NCBI GenBank assembly: GCA_902531175.1
Contig: CACADE010000002.1
Coordinates: 186,001-250,000 of the forward strand
Direction: 5' to 3'
DNA length: 64,000 nucleotides
Source of the DNA: an uncultured Pelagibacteraceae bacterium
GTDB taxonomy: Bacteria > Pseudomonadota > Alphaproteobacteria > Pelagibacterales > Pelagibacteraceae
Shown here: piece after piece, positions 30,533-42,896 of the stretch
How positions within the stretch are numbered: the stretch's first letter is position 1
Layout of the letters: each line of letters begins with the position of its first letter
The notes under the pieces: model-generated
Seen by the model: the letters and a program-made list of their open reading frames with translations, nothing else
Told to the model about the DNA's origin: nothing
The model's database searches: none
Position numbers and translations under genes: made by a program

Positions 30533-33500
30533 TGCCTAATTATAGAATTCATAAAACCGAATATATTGATGAAACTAAGAGAGTTTCATTTAAATATGAT
30601 GGTAAGACTTATTTTGGATATGAAGGTGATACCTTAGCGTCAGCACTTTTGGCAAATGGTATTCATTTAGTCGGTAGAAGTTTTAAATATCACAGGCCAA
30701 GGGGTATAGTTTCTTGTGGAGCAGAAGAGCCTAATGCAATTTGTCAAATTGGTAGTAAAAAAGACCTAACAGAACCAAATGTAAGAGCAACCGAATTAGA
30801 ATTGTATGAAGGATTAGAAGCAAGTTCTCAAAATTGTTGGCCTAACGTAAAATTTGATATTGGGGGTATTAATAATTTTATATCACCATTAATTCCTGCA
30901 GGCTTTTATTATAAAACATTTATGTGGCCAAAGAGTTTTTGGAAAAAAGTATATGAACCATTAATACGATTATCTGCGGGTTTGGGAAAATCTCCTACAG
31001 AACCAGATCCTGATATCTATGATCACAAATATGTTCACTACGATGTATTGGTAATTGGTGGTGGAGTTTCAGGTATTATTGCTGCAAAAATGGCTGCAAA
31101 AAATAATTTAAAAACTCTATTAGTAGATGACAAAAAAATACTAGGTGGTTCTACAATTTATCAAAATAATGAGTCTATTAAGATTGATGATAAATTATCA
31201 AGTGAATGGTTAAAAAATGAAATTCAAGAAATTAAAAAATTAAGTAATTTAACAATTAAGACAAGAACAAGTATTGCAGCTTATCATGGATACAATTTTC
31301 TTTTAGCTAAAGAAAATTTAACAGATCATTTACCTGAGGAAAAAAAGCAAAATAAAATTAGACAACGATTATGGAAAATAAGAGCAAAAAAAGTTGTAAT
31401 TGCAACTGGATCAATTGAAAGACCACTTGTATTTAATAATAATGATAGACCAGGAATATTATTATCTAATTCAATAAACAAATATTTGGATTATTACGGT
31501 GTTACCTGTGGAGAAAACATAATATTATTTACGAATAATGATAGTGCATACGAAACTTCAATTTCACTTCATAAGAAAGGTATAAAGAATTTAATTGTTG
31601 ATTTAAGAAAATCTGCTAGCTCTGAACTAATCAAACAAGCAGAAAGTCTAGGAATAAAGATCTACTTTAATCATGTCGTAACAAATACTTTTGGATACAG
31701 AAAAATAAATTCATTAGAAATCATGAAACTATCAGAAGATGGAAATACAACTGTAGGTGATAAGATTAAATTAAGTTGTGACTGTTTAGGTATGAGTGGT
31801 GGATGGACACCTATGGTGCATATGCATACTCAATCTGGTGGTAAATTAGATTTTAGAGATGATGACCAAGTATTCTTACCAAAGGAAAATAGTGAAGATC
31901 AAATTTCTATTGGTTCATGCAATGGAGATTTTGATTTAGAAAATATTATAGATAAAACAGTCAATAAAATTAATAAATTCTTAGATATAGATAATCAAGA
32001 TTACCAAGAAACAAATATAATTTGCTCTAAAGAAAATGATAAAAGAAATATATGGCTTTTACCAAATAAAATACCTTTAGGTAAAACAAAATGCTTTATA
32101 GATTTTCAAAATGACTCAACTGCAAAAGATATTAAATTAGCCTTAAAAGAAGGCTTTAGATCAATTGAACATGTAAAAAGATATACAACGACTGGTATGG
32201 CAACAGATCAGGGAAAGTTATCTAATATGCACGCACTTGGGATTATAGCTGATACAGCTGGTGTAAAAATGGGTACATTGGGAACAACTACATTTAGGCC
32301 TCCATTCACACCATTAACTTTCGGAACACTAGTTGGGAGAAATGTTGGAAAATTTTTTGAAGTAGTAAGAAAAACATCCATGCATGAATGGCATGTGGAA
32401 AATAATGCAGAATTTGAAAATGTTGGTCAGTGGAAAAGACCCTGGTACTATGCAAAAAATGGAGAAAATATGCATGATGCTGTTCAAAGAGAAAGTAAAG
32501 CGGCGCGTGACAGTGCGGGTATCTTAGACGCATCAACTCTAGGAAAAATTGATATCCAAGGAACAGATGCATCAGAATTTTTAAATCGAGTTTACACAAA
32601 TGCTTGGTCAAAACTTGCAATCGGAAAATGTAGATACGGACTTATGTTAAACGAGGATGGTATGGTTTATGACGACGGTGTTACTACAAGAATATCTGAA
32701 AATCATTACCTAATGACAACTACTACTGGGGGAGCCGCAAATGTATTAAGCAAACTTGAGGATTATTTACAAACGGAGTGGCCAGAGTTAGATGTTTATT
32801 TAACATCAGTGACAGATCATTATTCTACAGCAAGTATTTGTGGTCCAAATTCAAAAAAAATTCTTAACAAACTTTTTCCAAATTTAGATTTAAGTGATGA
32901 AAACTTTCCTCATATGTCATTTAAAGAAGATAAACTTGAAAATATAAATTGTAGAATAATGAGAATAAGTTTTACGGGTGAACTAAGCTATGAAATTAAC
33001 ATAGAGTCGAAATATGGAAATTCATTATGGAAAATGTGTATAGAAGCTGGGAAAGAGTTTAATTTGACACCTTATGGTACTGAAACAATGCACCTACTCA
33101 GAGCTGAAAAAGGTTTCATTATTGTTGGACAAGATACAGACGGCACAATGACTCCTTCAGACTTACAGATGGATTGGATTGTAAGTAAAAAGAAATATGA
33201 CTTCATTGGTAAAAGATCTTTATATAGAAGTGATACTATTAGAGAAGATAGAAAGCAATTGGTAGGACTACTTACAGATGATCCAAAAGAAATTTTGGAA
33301 GAAGGTGCTCAAATTGTTTCAGACATTAAATCAAAGCCTATAGATATGCTAGGACATGTAACTTCAAGCTATTTTAGTCCAAACCTAAATAAATCAATTG
33401 CCTTGGCTGTAGTTAGAAGTGGTAAAACAATGAAGGGTCAAAAGTTAATTATTCCAATGGAAAACAAAAATATTAATGTGACCGTTTCTGACACAATTTT

Positions 33501-33534
33501 TTTAGATAAGGAGAATAAAAGACTAAATGCTTGA
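30532..33534 (+). CDS. soxA: sarcosine oxidase alpha subunit
   Basis: FKYDGKTYFGYEGDTLASALLANGIHLVGRSFKYHRPRGIVSCGAEEPNA; FAD-binding and GcvT-like C-terminal domains. Confidence 0.96.
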   Translation: MPNYRIHKTEYIDETKRVSFKYDGKTYFGYEGDTLASALLANGIHLVGRSFKYHRPRGIVSCGAEEPNAICQIGSKKDLTEPNVRATELELYEGLEASSQNCWPNVKFDIGGINNFISPLIPAGFYYKTFMWPKSFWKKVYEPLIRLSAGLGKSPTEPDPDIYDHKYVHYDVLVIGGGVSGIIAAKMAAKNNLKTLLVDDKKILGGSTIYQNNESIKIDDKLSSEWLKNEIQEIKKLSNLTIKTRTSIAAYHGYNFLLAKENLTDHLPEEKKQNKIRQRLWKIRAKKVVIATGSIERPLVFNNNDRPGILLSNSINKYLDYYGVTCGENIILFTNNDSAYETSISLHKKGIKNLIVDLRKSASSELIKQAESLGIKIYFNHVVTNTFGYRKINSLEIMKLSEDGNTTVGDKIKLSCDCLGMSGGWTPMVHMHTQSGGKLDFRDDDQVFLPKENSEDQISIGSCNGDFDLENIIDKTVNKINKFLDIDNQDYQETNIICSKENDKRNIWLLPNKIPLGKTKCFIDFQNDSTAKDIKLALKEGFRSIEHVKRYTTTGMATDQGKLSNMHALGIIADTAGVKMGTLGTTTFRPPFTPLTFGTLVGRNVGKFFEVVRKTSMHEWHVENNAEFENVGQWKRPWYYAKNGENMHDAVQRESKAARDSAGILDASTLGKIDIQGTDASEFLNRVYTNAWSKLAIGKCRYGLMLNEDGMVYDDGVTTRISENHYLMTTTTGGAANVLSKLEDYLQTEWPELDVYLTSVTDHYSTASICGPNSKKILNKLFPNLDLSDENFPHMSFKEDKLENINCRIMRISFTGELSYEINIESKYGNSLWKMCIEAGKEFNLTPYGTETMHLLRAEKGFIIVGQDTDGTMTPSDLQMDWIVSKKKYDFIGKRSLYRSDTIREDRKQLVGLLTDDPKEILEEGAQIVSDIKSKPIDMLGHVTSSYFSPNLNKSIALAVVRSGKTMKGQKLIIPMENKNINVTVSDTIFLDKENKRLNA

Positions 33535-34075
33535 CATTTTACATCCAAATATTTCGAATATTAATAAAAACAATATCGATATTAATTTATCTGAAGAAAA
33601 AATTAAAATTAATATCAGGGGAAAAAAAAAAGAATTTTTTACCAAAGTGGGTAAAATTCTATCTATTATTTTACCTTCTGAGTCAAACACCAGTTCATCA
33701 AATGAAAACTATGATGTTTTGTGGCTAAGTCCGGATGAATGGATGATATATTTTGATGAAAATAAAAATTCAAATATTTTTGATCAACTTTATAAAGATA
33801 TTTCGTCTTTAAATTTTGGATCAATTACTGAGATCTCTTCACAATTAATTTGCATAAATATAAAAGGAGAAAATATATTTGAATTATTATCATCTGGATC
33901 ACCTTTTAATTTCGAAAAATTTAAAAATAATGTTGGTTCATCAACACAAACGATAGTAAATCATATTGATGTAATTCTTCATCACAAGTCAAAGAATAAT
34001 ATTAATTTATTTGTAAGAAGATCATTTTCAGAACACCTTTATGAATGGTTAATTGATAGCTCTAATTTTGTCTAA
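33527..34075 (+). CDS. soxG: sarcosine oxidase gamma subunit
   Basis: LWLSPDEWMIYF, position after soxA, C-terminal FVRRSFSEHLYEWL. Confidence 0.88.
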   Translation: MLDILHPNISNINKNNIDINLSEEKIKINIRGKKKEFFTKVGKILSIILPSESNTSSSNENYDVLWLSPDEWMIYFDENKNSNIFDQLYKDISSLNFGSITEISSQLICINIKGENIFELLSSGSPFNFEKFKNNVGSSTQTIVNHIDVILHHKSKNNINLFVRRSFSEHLYEWLIDSSNFV

Positions 34076-35398
34076 TTTATAATTCAAATAAAAATAAGTA
34101 TAACCAAGATACATCAGAGAGAAAATCCAATTGAATATTACCCATAACCAAAAAAATTCAGAAAAGTCAGAATTAAAATAAATTGCAGTATAAAATACGA
34201 CAAATGGAAAAATTCCATTTCGGCAAATATTAGCAATTAATGCGTTTTCAGCTTTTTTTAAAGCCATAAAAAAACCATTTGATAAAAAAAATATTGGATA
34301 AGCTGGTAGCACAAAGGCTGAAATCTCTAAATATAATTTTCCAAATTCAACGACCTCTAAATCTTTTGAAAATAATTTTGTTATCATTTCAGCACCAAAA
34401 TAAATAATAAAAGAAGAAATAATCATTATAATGAAAGCATATTTTATAGCTTGGAAGTACGTTTCTTTAATTCTTAAAATATTTCGTGCACCAAAGTTTT
34501 GAGCAATAATTGTGATAATTGCAGTATTTATTCCCAAGATTGGCAATAAAACCACTTGTTCTATTTTGGTGCCAGCTCCATAACCAGCTGCTGCATATTC
34601 TCCTGATAAACCTGCATATTTGAATACAATAGCAGAAGCAATAGAATAACCGCAAATTGAAATTATTATTGGCATAGATTGAAAAAAAATATTTTTTAAA
34701 AAAAAAAATTTAGGAATAAAATAAGAAATAAGTATGTTTTTAATTAATTTACTTTTTAAAACTTTTTTAAATATAATTAAAAAAGCGACCGTTTGAGCTA
34801 TTAGAGTTGCTATTGCAATACCCTTCATACCCAAAGCTGGTATGAAATAAAATCCAAATATTAAAATTGGATTTAACAATATGTTTAAAAAAAAAGATAA
34901 TATTAAAGCATTTCTATAAGTTTTCGTATCGCCTTCTGCATGAAGTAATGAATTTAATGCAACAACTAAAATAAAAATAAATGAACCAAGGAAAATGATA
35001 TCTGTATATTGTAAGCCAAGATTTATTACCTCGTTAGTTGAACCCATAATTGAAAAAAGGTCTGATGCATAATTTAAACCAATAAAAGTAATCAACAGAA
35101 TTATCAAAAAAGAAAAGAAAATTAATTGGCAGAAATAAATTGAAGCATTTTTATTATTTTTTTCTCCAATGCTATTACCTATCAGTGATGTACCTGCAAC
35201 TGTGATACCAATAGATGAGGCAATAATAATAAAATAAATTGGAAAAGATTTTGTTAAAGCTGACAAAGCTTCAGGTGATATTTTTCCTGCAAAATATGTA
35301 TCAGCAATATTATATAACGTTTGAAAGAGTGTACCTACAGATGCAGGTATCGCTAATTTTTTAATTAATTCTTTGATGTCATCACTTAATATATTCAT
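34049..35398 (-). CDS. MATE-family efflux transporter
   Basis: IPASVGTLFQTLYNIADTYFAGKISPEALSALTKSFPIYF; multi-span MATE pattern. Confidence 0.92.
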   Translation of the reverse strand: MNILSDDIKELIKKLAIPASVGTLFQTLYNIADTYFAGKISPEALSALTKSFPIYFIIIASSIGITVAGTSLIGNSIGEKNNKNASIYFCQLIFFSFLIILLITFIGLNYASDLFSIMGSTNEVINLGLQYTDIIFLGSFIFILVVALNSLLHAEGDTKTYRNALILSFFLNILLNPILIFGFYFIPALGMKGIAIATLIAQTVAFLIIFKKVLKSKLIKNILISYFIPKFFFLKNIFFQSMPIIISICGYSIASAIVFKYAGLSGEYAAAGYGAGTKIEQVVLLPILGINTAIITIIAQNFGARNILRIKETYFQAIKYAFIIMIISSFIIYFGAEMITKLFSKDLEVVEFGKLYLEISAFVLPAYPIFFLSNGFFMALKKAENALIANICRNGIFPFVVFYTAIYFNSDFSEFFWLWVIFNWIFSLMYLGYTYFYLNYKLDKIRAIN

Positions 35399-35402
35399 GA
35401 TA

Positions 35403-36287
35403 TTATTTTTTTGAATTTATTATTTGATTGTGCCTCATTGTGAAACGTTTTATTTGATCATTTGTCAATTTATCAAAACAATTTGGACATGATAGGCCTA
35501 CTTTATACTTTTTTGATTTGGTTAGTTTTTTATGCAATGGCATTCTACAACCACCACAAACAGTATAATTTCCAATTTCTAGGTTTTTTTTAATAGTAAC
35601 TCTTTTATCAAAAACAAAACATTCACCATTCCACTTACTTTTTTTTGGATCAGTTTTGTTAAGATAATTTAAGATACCACCCTTAAGCATATAAACATTT
35701 TTAAAACCTTTATTATTAAGATAATTAGACGCTTTTTCACACCTGATACCTCCGGTGCAAAACATCCCTATTGATTGATCTTTATTAAATTTTGATAAAT
35801 AATTTTTAAAATCTCTAAAATTTTTAGTTTCTGGATTAAGAGCATTTTTAAATGTACCAATCTTATATTCAAAAGGTTTTCTGGCATCAATCAGTTTAAT
35901 ATTTTTTTTAGATATAAATTCGTCCCATTTTTTAGGTGATAAATATTTCTTATTAAAAAAATTTTTAAAATTAATTTTTTCATTAATTGGAACTACCTCA
36001 TCTTTTATTTTAACTTTATTTTTTGTGTATGGTAATATTTTTGAGTTAAATTTATTTTGAATATCAAATCTATCAATTGATAAGATATTCTTTATTTTTG
36101 TAATTGTAAGTTTAATTTTTTTATGACTACCTGATATTGTACCATTAATTCCTTCGGGAGATAATATTATAAGACCTTTAATATCAAGCTTATTAGTTTC
36201 TTTTAAAATATTTTTTTTAATAATTTTTAATTTATTAAGTTTTGATATTTTATAAAAAGATAGGATTTCAAACATAATTACCAACAA
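35403..36287 (-). CDS. trhO: rhodanese-related tRNA uridine hydroxylase (TrhO/YceA family)
   Basis: LSPEGINGTISGS, MFCTGGIRCEKASNYL, C-terminal Cys-rich end (YTVCGGCRMPL..LSCPNCFD). Confidence 0.9.
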   Translation of the reverse strand: MLVIMFEILSFYKISKLNKLKIIKKNILKETNKLDIKGLIILSPEGINGTISGSHKKIKLTITKIKNILSIDRFDIQNKFNSKILPYTKNKVKIKDEVVPINEKINFKNFFNKKYLSPKKWDEFISKKNIKLIDARKPFEYKIGTFKNALNPETKNFRDFKNYLSKFNKDQSIGMFCTGGIRCEKASNYLNNKGFKNVYMLKGGILNYLNKTDPKKSKWNGECFVFDKRVTIKKNLEIGNYTVCGGCRMPLHKKLTKSKKYKVGLSCPNCFDKLTNDQIKRFTMRHNQIINSKK

Positions 36288-36925
36288 ACTGTAAAACCAT
36301 CACCAATTGGTAAAATATACTTATTAATAGGTGATTTTTTTATGTATTTATTAAATTCTCTTAATTTTATAGTTAATTTGTCTTTTATCTTTGGATTTGC
36401 AACATCTCCTTTCCAAAGTGTATTATCAATTAAAATTATACCTTTTTTACTTTTTAATTTGAGAGACAGTTTAAAATAATTTATATAATTTTCTTTATCT
36501 GCATCAATTAATATCACGTCATATTTTTCCTTTTTCTTAATTAGATTTTCAAGAGCAATTTTTCCATTTTCACAAAGAAGATTTATTTTTTTATCTTGCT
36601 TTGCTTCTTTAAAAAACTTAATTGCCTCATTGTTAGTTTTTAAATTTTTATCTATACCAATTAATTTGCAATTCTTAGGTAAGGCAAGTGCAGCAGATAA
36701 AATGCTGTAACCTGTAAAAGTGCCAATTTCTAAATATGATTTATAGTTATTAAATTTTATGATAAATTGTATGAAGTTAGCTTGTAGAATTGAAATTTGT
36801 AATTTTTTAATATGACCAAGTTTTTCGTTATATTTTAATAATTTTTTTTGTACTTTGTGAAGGTTATTTGTATGTGAAAAAATATAATTGATCATATTTT
36901 GATCAATTATGAAATTTTTATCCAT
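36278..36925 (-). CDS. O-methyltransferase (family 3, caffeoyl-CoA OMT-like)
   Basis: [48 protein letters not shown]. Confidence 0.9.
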   Translation of the reverse strand: MDKNFIIDQNMINYIFSHTNNLHKVQKKLLKYNEKLGHIKKLQISILQANFIQFIIKFNNYKSYLEIGTFTGYSILSAALALPKNCKLIGIDKNLKTNNEAIKFFKEAKQDKKINLLCENGKIALENLIKKKEKYDVILIDADKENYINYFKLSLKLKSKKGIILIDNTLWKGDVANPKIKDKLTIKLREFNKYIKKSPINKYILPIGDGFTVCW

Positions 36926-38384
36926 TCAACTTTTCTTTTAATATTTTGTTTATTAATTGAGGATTGCCTTTTCCTTTACTTTCTTTCATGGCTTGACCAA
37001 CAAAAAAACCAAATAATTTATCTTTACCAGATTTATATTCAGCAACCTTATCTGAATTATTTTCAATAACTTTATTTATCAATTCCTCTATCGCTTTTGG
37101 ATCGCTTTCTTGTTTTAAACCTTTTTCTTTTACTATTATTAATGGATCTTGATCTCCATCTATCATTTGTTCAAAAACCGTTTTAGCTATTTTTCCTGAT
37201 ATAGTTCCATCTTTAATAAGGTTTATAAGTTTTGATAGATTTTTAGCACTAACTGGGCTTTGAGATATTTCTAAATTTTTTTCATTTAAAACTGCAAATA
37301 ATTCACCTGTAATCCAGTTTGTTGCTAATTTAACATCTGAATTTTTTATAACTTCCTCAAAGAAATTTGATGTTTCAATATCAGATACCAAAATTGTTGC
37401 TTCATATGGTGAAAGATTAAATTTATCTATAAATCTTTTTTTCTTTTCATCTGGTAATTCAGGTATATCTGATTTTATTTTTTCAATTAACTCTTGGCTT
37501 ATTTCAAGCGGTAATAGATCTGGATCAGGAAAATATCTGTAATCATGCGCGTCTTCTTTTGATCTCATAGATCTTGTCTCATTTCTTTTAGTGTCAAAAA
37601 GTCTTGTCTCTTGATCTATGTCTTTCCCCTCCTCTAACAAATCTATTTGTCTATTTGCTTCGGATATTATTGCCATTTGCATAAATTTTATTGAATTAAC
37701 ATTTTTAATTTCACACCTGGTGCCAAATTCAGTCTCCCCCTTTAATCTTACTGATACATTAACATCTGCCCTCAAAGAACCTTCTTGCATATTGCCATCA
37801 CATGTTCCTAAATATCTCATTATCGATCTTAATTTTTTTATATAAACGTTGACTTCATCTGGAGATCTCAAATCAGGCTTACTTACTATTTCCATTAAAG
37901 CCACTCCAGATCTATTTAAATCAACTAATGTATTATTTGGATCAATATCATGAATACTTTTACCTGCATCTTGCTCTAAGTGTAATCTTTCAATTCCAAT
38001 TTCTTTTTGACCATTCGGCATATCTAAAATTACTTTTCCTTCACCGACAATTGGATATTTGTATTGAGAGATTTGATATCCTTGGGGTAAATCTGCATAA
38101 AAATAATTTTTTCTATCAAAGACAGATTTTTTATTTATTTTGGCTTTAAGTCCTATTCCAGTTTTAATTGCTTGTTCAATACAAAATTCATTTATAACTG
38201 GTAACATTCCTGGAAATGCTGCATCTACGAGACTAACTTGTGTGTTTGGTTCTGCACCAAATTTTGTTGATGATTGAGAGAAAAGTTTTGACTCTGAAGT
38301 AACTTGAGCGTGCACCTCTAAACCAATTATGACTTCATATTGTTTATTTTCTCTTTCAATAAGATATTCACTATTTTTACTCAC
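36918..38384 (-). CDS. gatB: Asp-tRNA(Asn)/Glu-tRNA(Gln) amidotransferase subunit B
   Basis: [38 protein letters not shown]. Confidence 0.97.
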   Translation of the reverse strand: MSKNSEYLIERENKQYEVIIGLEVHAQVTSESKLFSQSSTKFGAEPNTQVSLVDAAFPGMLPVINEFCIEQAIKTGIGLKAKINKKSVFDRKNYFYADLPQGYQISQYKYPIVGEGKVILDMPNGQKEIGIERLHLEQDAGKSIHDIDPNNTLVDLNRSGVALMEIVSKPDLRSPDEVNVYIKKLRSIMRYLGTCDGNMQEGSLRADVNVSVRLKGETEFGTRCEIKNVNSIKFMQMAIISEANRQIDLLEEGKDIDQETRLFDTKRNETRSMRSKEDAHDYRYFPDPDLLPLEISQELIEKIKSDIPELPDEKKKRFIDKFNLSPYEATILVSDIETSNFFEEVIKNSDVKLATNWITGELFAVLNEKNLEISQSPVSAKNLSKLINLIKDGTISGKIAKTVFEQMIDGDQDPLIIVKEKGLKQESDPKAIEELINKVIENNSDKVAEYKSGKDKLFGFFVGQAMKESKGKGNPQLINKILKEKLNG

Positions 38385-39837
38385 TTAACCACCAGTCTGA
38401 AATATCATTTTTAAAATTAATCTTATCTTCTAATGCATAAGAAATATTAAGTATATTTTGTTCATCAAAAGGTTTTCCAATTACTTGAAGGCCTAAAGGA
38501 TAATTATTTTTATCTTTACCAGCTGGTATAGAAATACCTGGTAAGCCCGCTAGATTTATTGGAACTGTAAATATATCATTTAAATACATTGATACTGGAT
38601 CATTTGTTTTTTCACCAATTTTAAATGCTGAGCTTGGAGTAGATGGAGTTAAAATTGCATCAACTTTAGAAAAGGCATCATCAAAATCTTTTTTTATTAA
38701 TTGTCTTACTTTCTGCGCTTTTAGATAATAGGCATCATAGTAACCAGAAGATAAAACATAAGTTCCAATCATAATTCTTCTTTTAACTTCATCACCAAAA
38801 CCTTCAGATCTAGTTTTTTCGTACATTTCTATTAAATTTTGACCAGGAGATCTAAATCCATATTTAACACCATCATATCTTGCTAGATTTGAAGATGCTT
38901 CAGCTGGTGCAACAATATAATAAGTTGGTAATGCGTAATTAGTATGTGGAAGCGAAATATCGATAATTTCTGCTCCGCAATCTTTTGCATATGAGATACC
39001 ATTTTTCCATAGCTGTTCAATTTCGTCGGGCATATTATCAACTCTATATTCTTTAGGAATACCAATTTTCTTTCCTTTAATATCTTTTGATAATTCTTTT
39101 GAATAATTATTTCTTTTGTAATCAATTGAGGTTGAATCTTTTTGATCAAATGAAGAGATCACCTCTAAAAGCATAGAACAGTCTCTTACATTTTTCGTCA
39201 TAGGTCCTGCTTGGTCTAAAGATGAAGCAAATGCTACAATTCCATAACGAGAACAACTTCCATATGTAGGTTTAAGTCCTACAGTTCCTGTAAATGATGC
39301 TGGTTGACGAATAGATCCACCTGTATCTGTTCCAATGGTAACTGGAGTTAAATTTGCAGCGACAGCTGCAGAAGAACCTCCTGAAGATCCACCAGGGACT
39401 AAATTTTCTCCTACCGGATTTTGAACATTTCCAAAAAAACTAGTTTCATTTGAAGAGCCCATAGCAAATTCATCACAATTAAGTTTACCAAGAAGTATTG
39501 CTCCTTGACTCCACAAATTTTGAGTAACTGTAGACTCATATGTGGGAACGAAGTTATTTAATATTTTGCTACCTGCTGTTGTTCTAACTCCATTTGTACA
39601 AAATAAATCTTTAACAGCAATGGGAATACCTGGTAGTTTTAAATCAAAGTTAGGATTAGAATCAAATTTCTTTGATTGATCTATTGCTTTTTCAAAATTA
39701 TCCGTAACATAAACATTTAATTTTTTTGATTTTTGAGCACGGTCTATAAATGCTTTTGTAATTTCCCCTGAAGATAGTTTTTTTTCTTTTATATTCGATG
39801 TTAATTCGAATAAACTTTGACTTGTTATATCTGACAT
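38377..39837 (-). CDS. gatA: Asp-tRNA(Asn)/Glu-tRNA(Gln) amidotransferase subunit A
   Basis: [35 protein letters not shown] amidase signature. Confidence 0.97.
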   Translation of the reverse strand: MSDITSQSLFELTSNIKEKKLSSGEITKAFIDRAQKSKKLNVYVTDNFEKAIDQSKKFDSNPNFDLKLPGIPIAVKDLFCTNGVRTTAGSKILNNFVPTYESTVTQNLWSQGAILLGKLNCDEFAMGSSNETSFFGNVQNPVGENLVPGGSSGGSSAAVAANLTPVTIGTDTGGSIRQPASFTGTVGLKPTYGSCSRYGIVAFASSLDQAGPMTKNVRDCSMLLEVISSFDQKDSTSIDYKRNNYSKELSKDIKGKKIGIPKEYRVDNMPDEIEQLWKNGISYAKDCGAEIIDISLPHTNYALPTYYIVAPAEASSNLARYDGVKYGFRSPGQNLIEMYEKTRSEGFGDEVKRRIMIGTYVLSSGYYDAYYLKAQKVRQLIKKDFDDAFSKVDAILTPSTPSSAFKIGEKTNDPVSMYLNDIFTVPINLAGLPGISIPAGKDKNNYPLGLQVIGKPFDEQNILNISYALEDKINFKNDISDWWLSE

Positions 39838-40124
39838 TATTCAACAACCTTTGGTACAACAAAAAAATCTTTATTTTCTTCAGGAGAGTTTTTTAAAATT
39901 TTTTCTCTAATATTTTCTGATTTAATTTCATCTTTTCTAAATCTTAGGGTGGTTTCAGCAATTGATGTTAAGGCTTGAACATTATCAGTATTTAATTCAT
40001 TTAATTTTTCTATAAATTCAAATATATTATTTAAGTCGCCCTTTAATTTATTAGCTTTTTCATCATCAATAGAAATTCTTGCTAATTTCGAAATGTGCTT
40101 TACTGTTTTAAGATCTATACTCAT
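39837..40124 (-). CDS. gatC: Asp-tRNA(Asn)/Glu-tRNA(Gln) amidotransferase subunit C
   Basis: [22 protein letters not shown] open from 40181 but Met at 40124 fits the family start. Confidence 0.92.
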   Translation of the reverse strand: MSIDLKTVKHISKLARISIDDEKANKLKGDLNNIFEFIEKLNELNTDNVQALTSIAETTLRFRKDEIKSENIREKILKNSPEENKDFFVVPKVVE

Positions 40125-40173
40125 ATGGTAAAAATATTGCCGCAAACTATCACTTAAGTAAATAATATACAAT

Positions 40174-40629
40174 ATGATCACAATTGAGGAATTTAAAAAG
40201 AAACAGCTAAATACATCTAGATTAATTGGTCTTGATTTAGGTTCAAAGAGAATTGGTGTAGCTATATGCGATGAAAATCAAAAAATTGCCACACCGCTTA
40301 AAACAATAAACAAATCCAAATTTGAAGATCTTATTAATGAATTAGAGGATATTATTAAAGAAAATAATATTAAAGGAATAATTATTGGAAATCCAATTAA
40401 TATGGACGGAACCTTTGGTAAATCTTCTCAATCAGTAAATGATGTGTCAAAAGCAATATCAAAAGAAATTGATATTCCAATAAGTCTTTGGGATGAAAGA
40501 TTATCAACAGTTGGAGCGTTTAAATTAACCGAAAATTTAGGTATTAACGTAACTAAAAGAGAAAAAAATATAGATAAAAATGCTGCTGCATTTATCTTAC
40601 AGGGTGCCATAGATTTTATTAATAATTAA
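40174..40629 (+). CDS. ruvX: Holliday-junction resolvase-like / pre-16S rRNA nuclease YqgF
   Basis: LIGLDLGSKRIGVAICDE, IIGNPINMDGTFG, LWDERLSTVGA. Confidence 0.93.
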   Translation: MITIEEFKKKQLNTSRLIGLDLGSKRIGVAICDENQKIATPLKTINKSKFEDLINELEDIIKENNIKGIIIGNPINMDGTFGKSSQSVNDVSKAISKEIDIPISLWDERLSTVGAFKLTENLGINVTKREKNIDKNAAAFILQGAIDFINN

Positions 40630-40650
40630 TACTTGCATTAATCAACCTTT

Positions 40651-41610
40651 GTGGCTATAGAGTTGGTTTTAATGGCAACTAAAACCAAAGCTATTAAAAT
40701 TTCTCAAAAACATCTCCTAGGTATTCAAGATTTATCAATAAATGATGTTAATTTAATCTTAAAAGAAGCTGAAAAATTTATTGAATTAAACAAAAGCAAA
40801 AATAAAAAATTAGATTTACTTAAGGGGAAAACTCAAATTAACCTCTTTTTTGAACCATCAACAAGAACACAAAGCTCATTTGAGCTAGCAGGAAAAAGAT
40901 TAGGTGCAGATGTTATGTCAATGAATATAACAAACTCAGCAATTAAAAAAGGTGAAACGCTAATAGACACTGCGATGACATTAAATGCAATGCATCCTGA
41001 TATAATAGTTATTAGACATCAAGATTCAGGAGCATGTAATCTTTTATCTCAAAAAGTTAATTGTGCAGTTTTAAATGCTGGTGATGGAAGGAGAGAGCAC
41101 CCTACCCAAGCATTACTTGATGCATTAACTATATTGAATAGGAAAAAAAAAATTCAAGGGTTAAAGGTCGCAATTTGTGGAGATATTCTACATTCAAGAG
41201 TAGCAAGATCTAATATTTACTTGCTAAACATGTTAGGTGCCGAAGTTAATATTGTAGCTCCTTCAAACCTTTTACCAAAAGATATAGAAAAATTTGGGGT
41301 TAATATTTTTTCAAATATGAAGAAGGGTGTAAAAGATTGCGACATAGTAATGATGCTTAGACTTCAAAATGAAAGAATGAGTAGTTCATTCCTGTCATCT
41401 AATAGAGAGTATTATGAATACTATGGACTAACACAGGATAAATTAGAATATGCAAAATCAGATTCAATTATTATGCATCCTGGTCCAATGAACCGCGGTA
41501 TTGAAATTGATACAAAACTAGCTGATGACACCAATATGAGTGTTGTAAAAGAACAAGTTGAATTAGGTGTTGCGATAAGAATGGCATGTTTAAAAATTTT
41601 TTGTGAATGA
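40651..41610 (+). CDS. pyrB: aspartate carbamoyltransferase catalytic subunit (start may be the Met at 40672)
   Basis: [53 protein letters not shown]. Confidence 0.96.
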   Translation: MAIELVLMATKTKAIKISQKHLLGIQDLSINDVNLILKEAEKFIELNKSKNKKLDLLKGKTQINLFFEPSTRTQSSFELAGKRLGADVMSMNITNSAIKKGETLIDTAMTLNAMHPDIIVIRHQDSGACNLLSQKVNCAVLNAGDGRREHPTQALLDALTILNRKKKIQGLKVAICGDILHSRVARSNIYLLNMLGAEVNIVAPSNLLPKDIEKFGVNIFSNMKKGVKDCDIVMMLRLQNERMSSSFLSSNREYYEYYGLTQDKLEYAKSDSIIMHPGPMNRGIEIDTKLADDTNMSVVKEQVELGVAIRMACLKIFCE

Positions 41611-42896
41611 TGAAAAAGAAATACTTTATTAACGCAAATATAATTGATCCTCATAACAACATAAGTGAGATAGGAGGATTAATAATAGGTGAAGATGGAA
41701 AAATTGAAGGTGTTGGAAAAAAGGTGAATAAAAACAACATTCCTAGTAGAGAAAAAGTTATTGATTTAAAAGAGAATTATATTTTTCCAGGTATAGTTGA
41801 TATGAGGGTATTTGTAGGCGAACCAGGTTATGAATATAAAGAAAATTTTAGAACTTTGAGTAATGCTGCATTATCCGGGGGAGTAACCTCAGTTGTAACA
41901 ATGCCTAATACTGATCCAATAATCGACAACGTTTCAATAGTAGATTTTTTAAAAAGACGAGGCAGAGATAAATCAAAAATAAATATATTTCCCACAGCAT
42001 CTCTAACAAAGGGTACTGAAGGTACAAATATGACAGAGTTTGGTCTTCTGCAAAGTAAAGGGATAATAGCATTTACAGATGGAATTAGAACAATTCAGAA
42101 TACAAGAGTTATGTCCAGAATAATGAATTCAGCAAAAGATTTAGGATCTTTAATAATGCAACATGCGGAAGATCAAGAATTAGCTGAAAATGGCATGATA
42201 AATGATGGAATAATTTCGACAAAACTTGGTTTACAAGGTATCCCAGAAATAGCAGAATTAATAATTATAGAGAGAGATTTAACATTATTAGAAGAATATA
42301 ATTGTCGTTATCACATTTCTCAGATTTCATCAGGAAAAGCAGCAGAAATTATCAGAGATAGAAAAGATAAAGTAAGATTTTCCTGTGGGGTATCAATAAA
42401 TAATTTATCTTTAAATGAAAATGACATTGGTGACTTTAGAACTTTTTTAAAATTGTCACCGCCACTTAGAACTGAAGAAGATAGATTAAGTTTAGTGCAA
42501 GGATTAAATGATGGCACAATCGATGTAATAGTTTCAGATCACAAACCTGAAGATGAAGAGCAAAAAAGATTAACATTTGCTCAAGCCGCAACGGGTGCAA
42601 CTGGTATTGAAACGTTATTATCTTTGTCATTAGAATTATATCACAATGGATCTGTAAAACTTGAAAAAATTATTGCTGCATTAACTTCTAATCCAGCAAA
42701 AATTTTGAAAATTAATAAAGGTAATTTATCTGTAGGTAATGATGCAGATTTCTGTATTGTGGATATAAATAAACCTTGGATAGTAAAGCAAGAAAATTTG
42801 GTTTCTAAATCAAAAAATACGTCAATTGAAAATAAGAGATTACAAGGAAAAGTAACCAATACATACGTTAAAGGACAAGAGCTTTACAATATTTAA
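41607..42896 (+). CDS. pyrC: dihydroorotase-like protein (HxH motif absent; possibly PyrX-type non-catalytic)
   Basis: Amidohydrolase fold: [63 protein letters not shown]; adjacent to pyrB. Confidence 0.88.
   Translation: MMKKKYFINANIIDPHNNISEIGGLIIGEDGKIEGVGKKVNKNNIPSREKVIDLKENYIFPGIVDMRVFVGEPGYEYKENFRTLSNAALSGGVTSVVTMPNTDPIIDNVSIVDFLKRRGRDKSKINIFPTASLTKGTEGTNMTEFGLLQSKGIIAFTDGIRTIQNTRVMSRIMNSAKDLGSLIMQHAEDQELAENGMINDGIISTKLGLQGIPEIAELIIIERDLTLLEEYNCRYHISQISSGKAAEIIRDRKDKVRFSCGVSINNLSLNENDIGDFRTFLKLSPPLRTEEDRLSLVQGLNDGTIDVIVSDHKPEDEEQKRLTFAQAATGATGIETLLSLSLELYHNGSVKLEKIIAALTSNPAKILKINKGNLSVGNDADFCIVDINKPWIVKQENLVSKSKNTSIENKRLQGKVTNTYVKGQELYNI

Noticed and set aside
32306-32620. 104-aa minus-strand His/Phe-rich ORF opposite soxA
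   Set aside because: Antisense to conserved soxA; no supporting signals.
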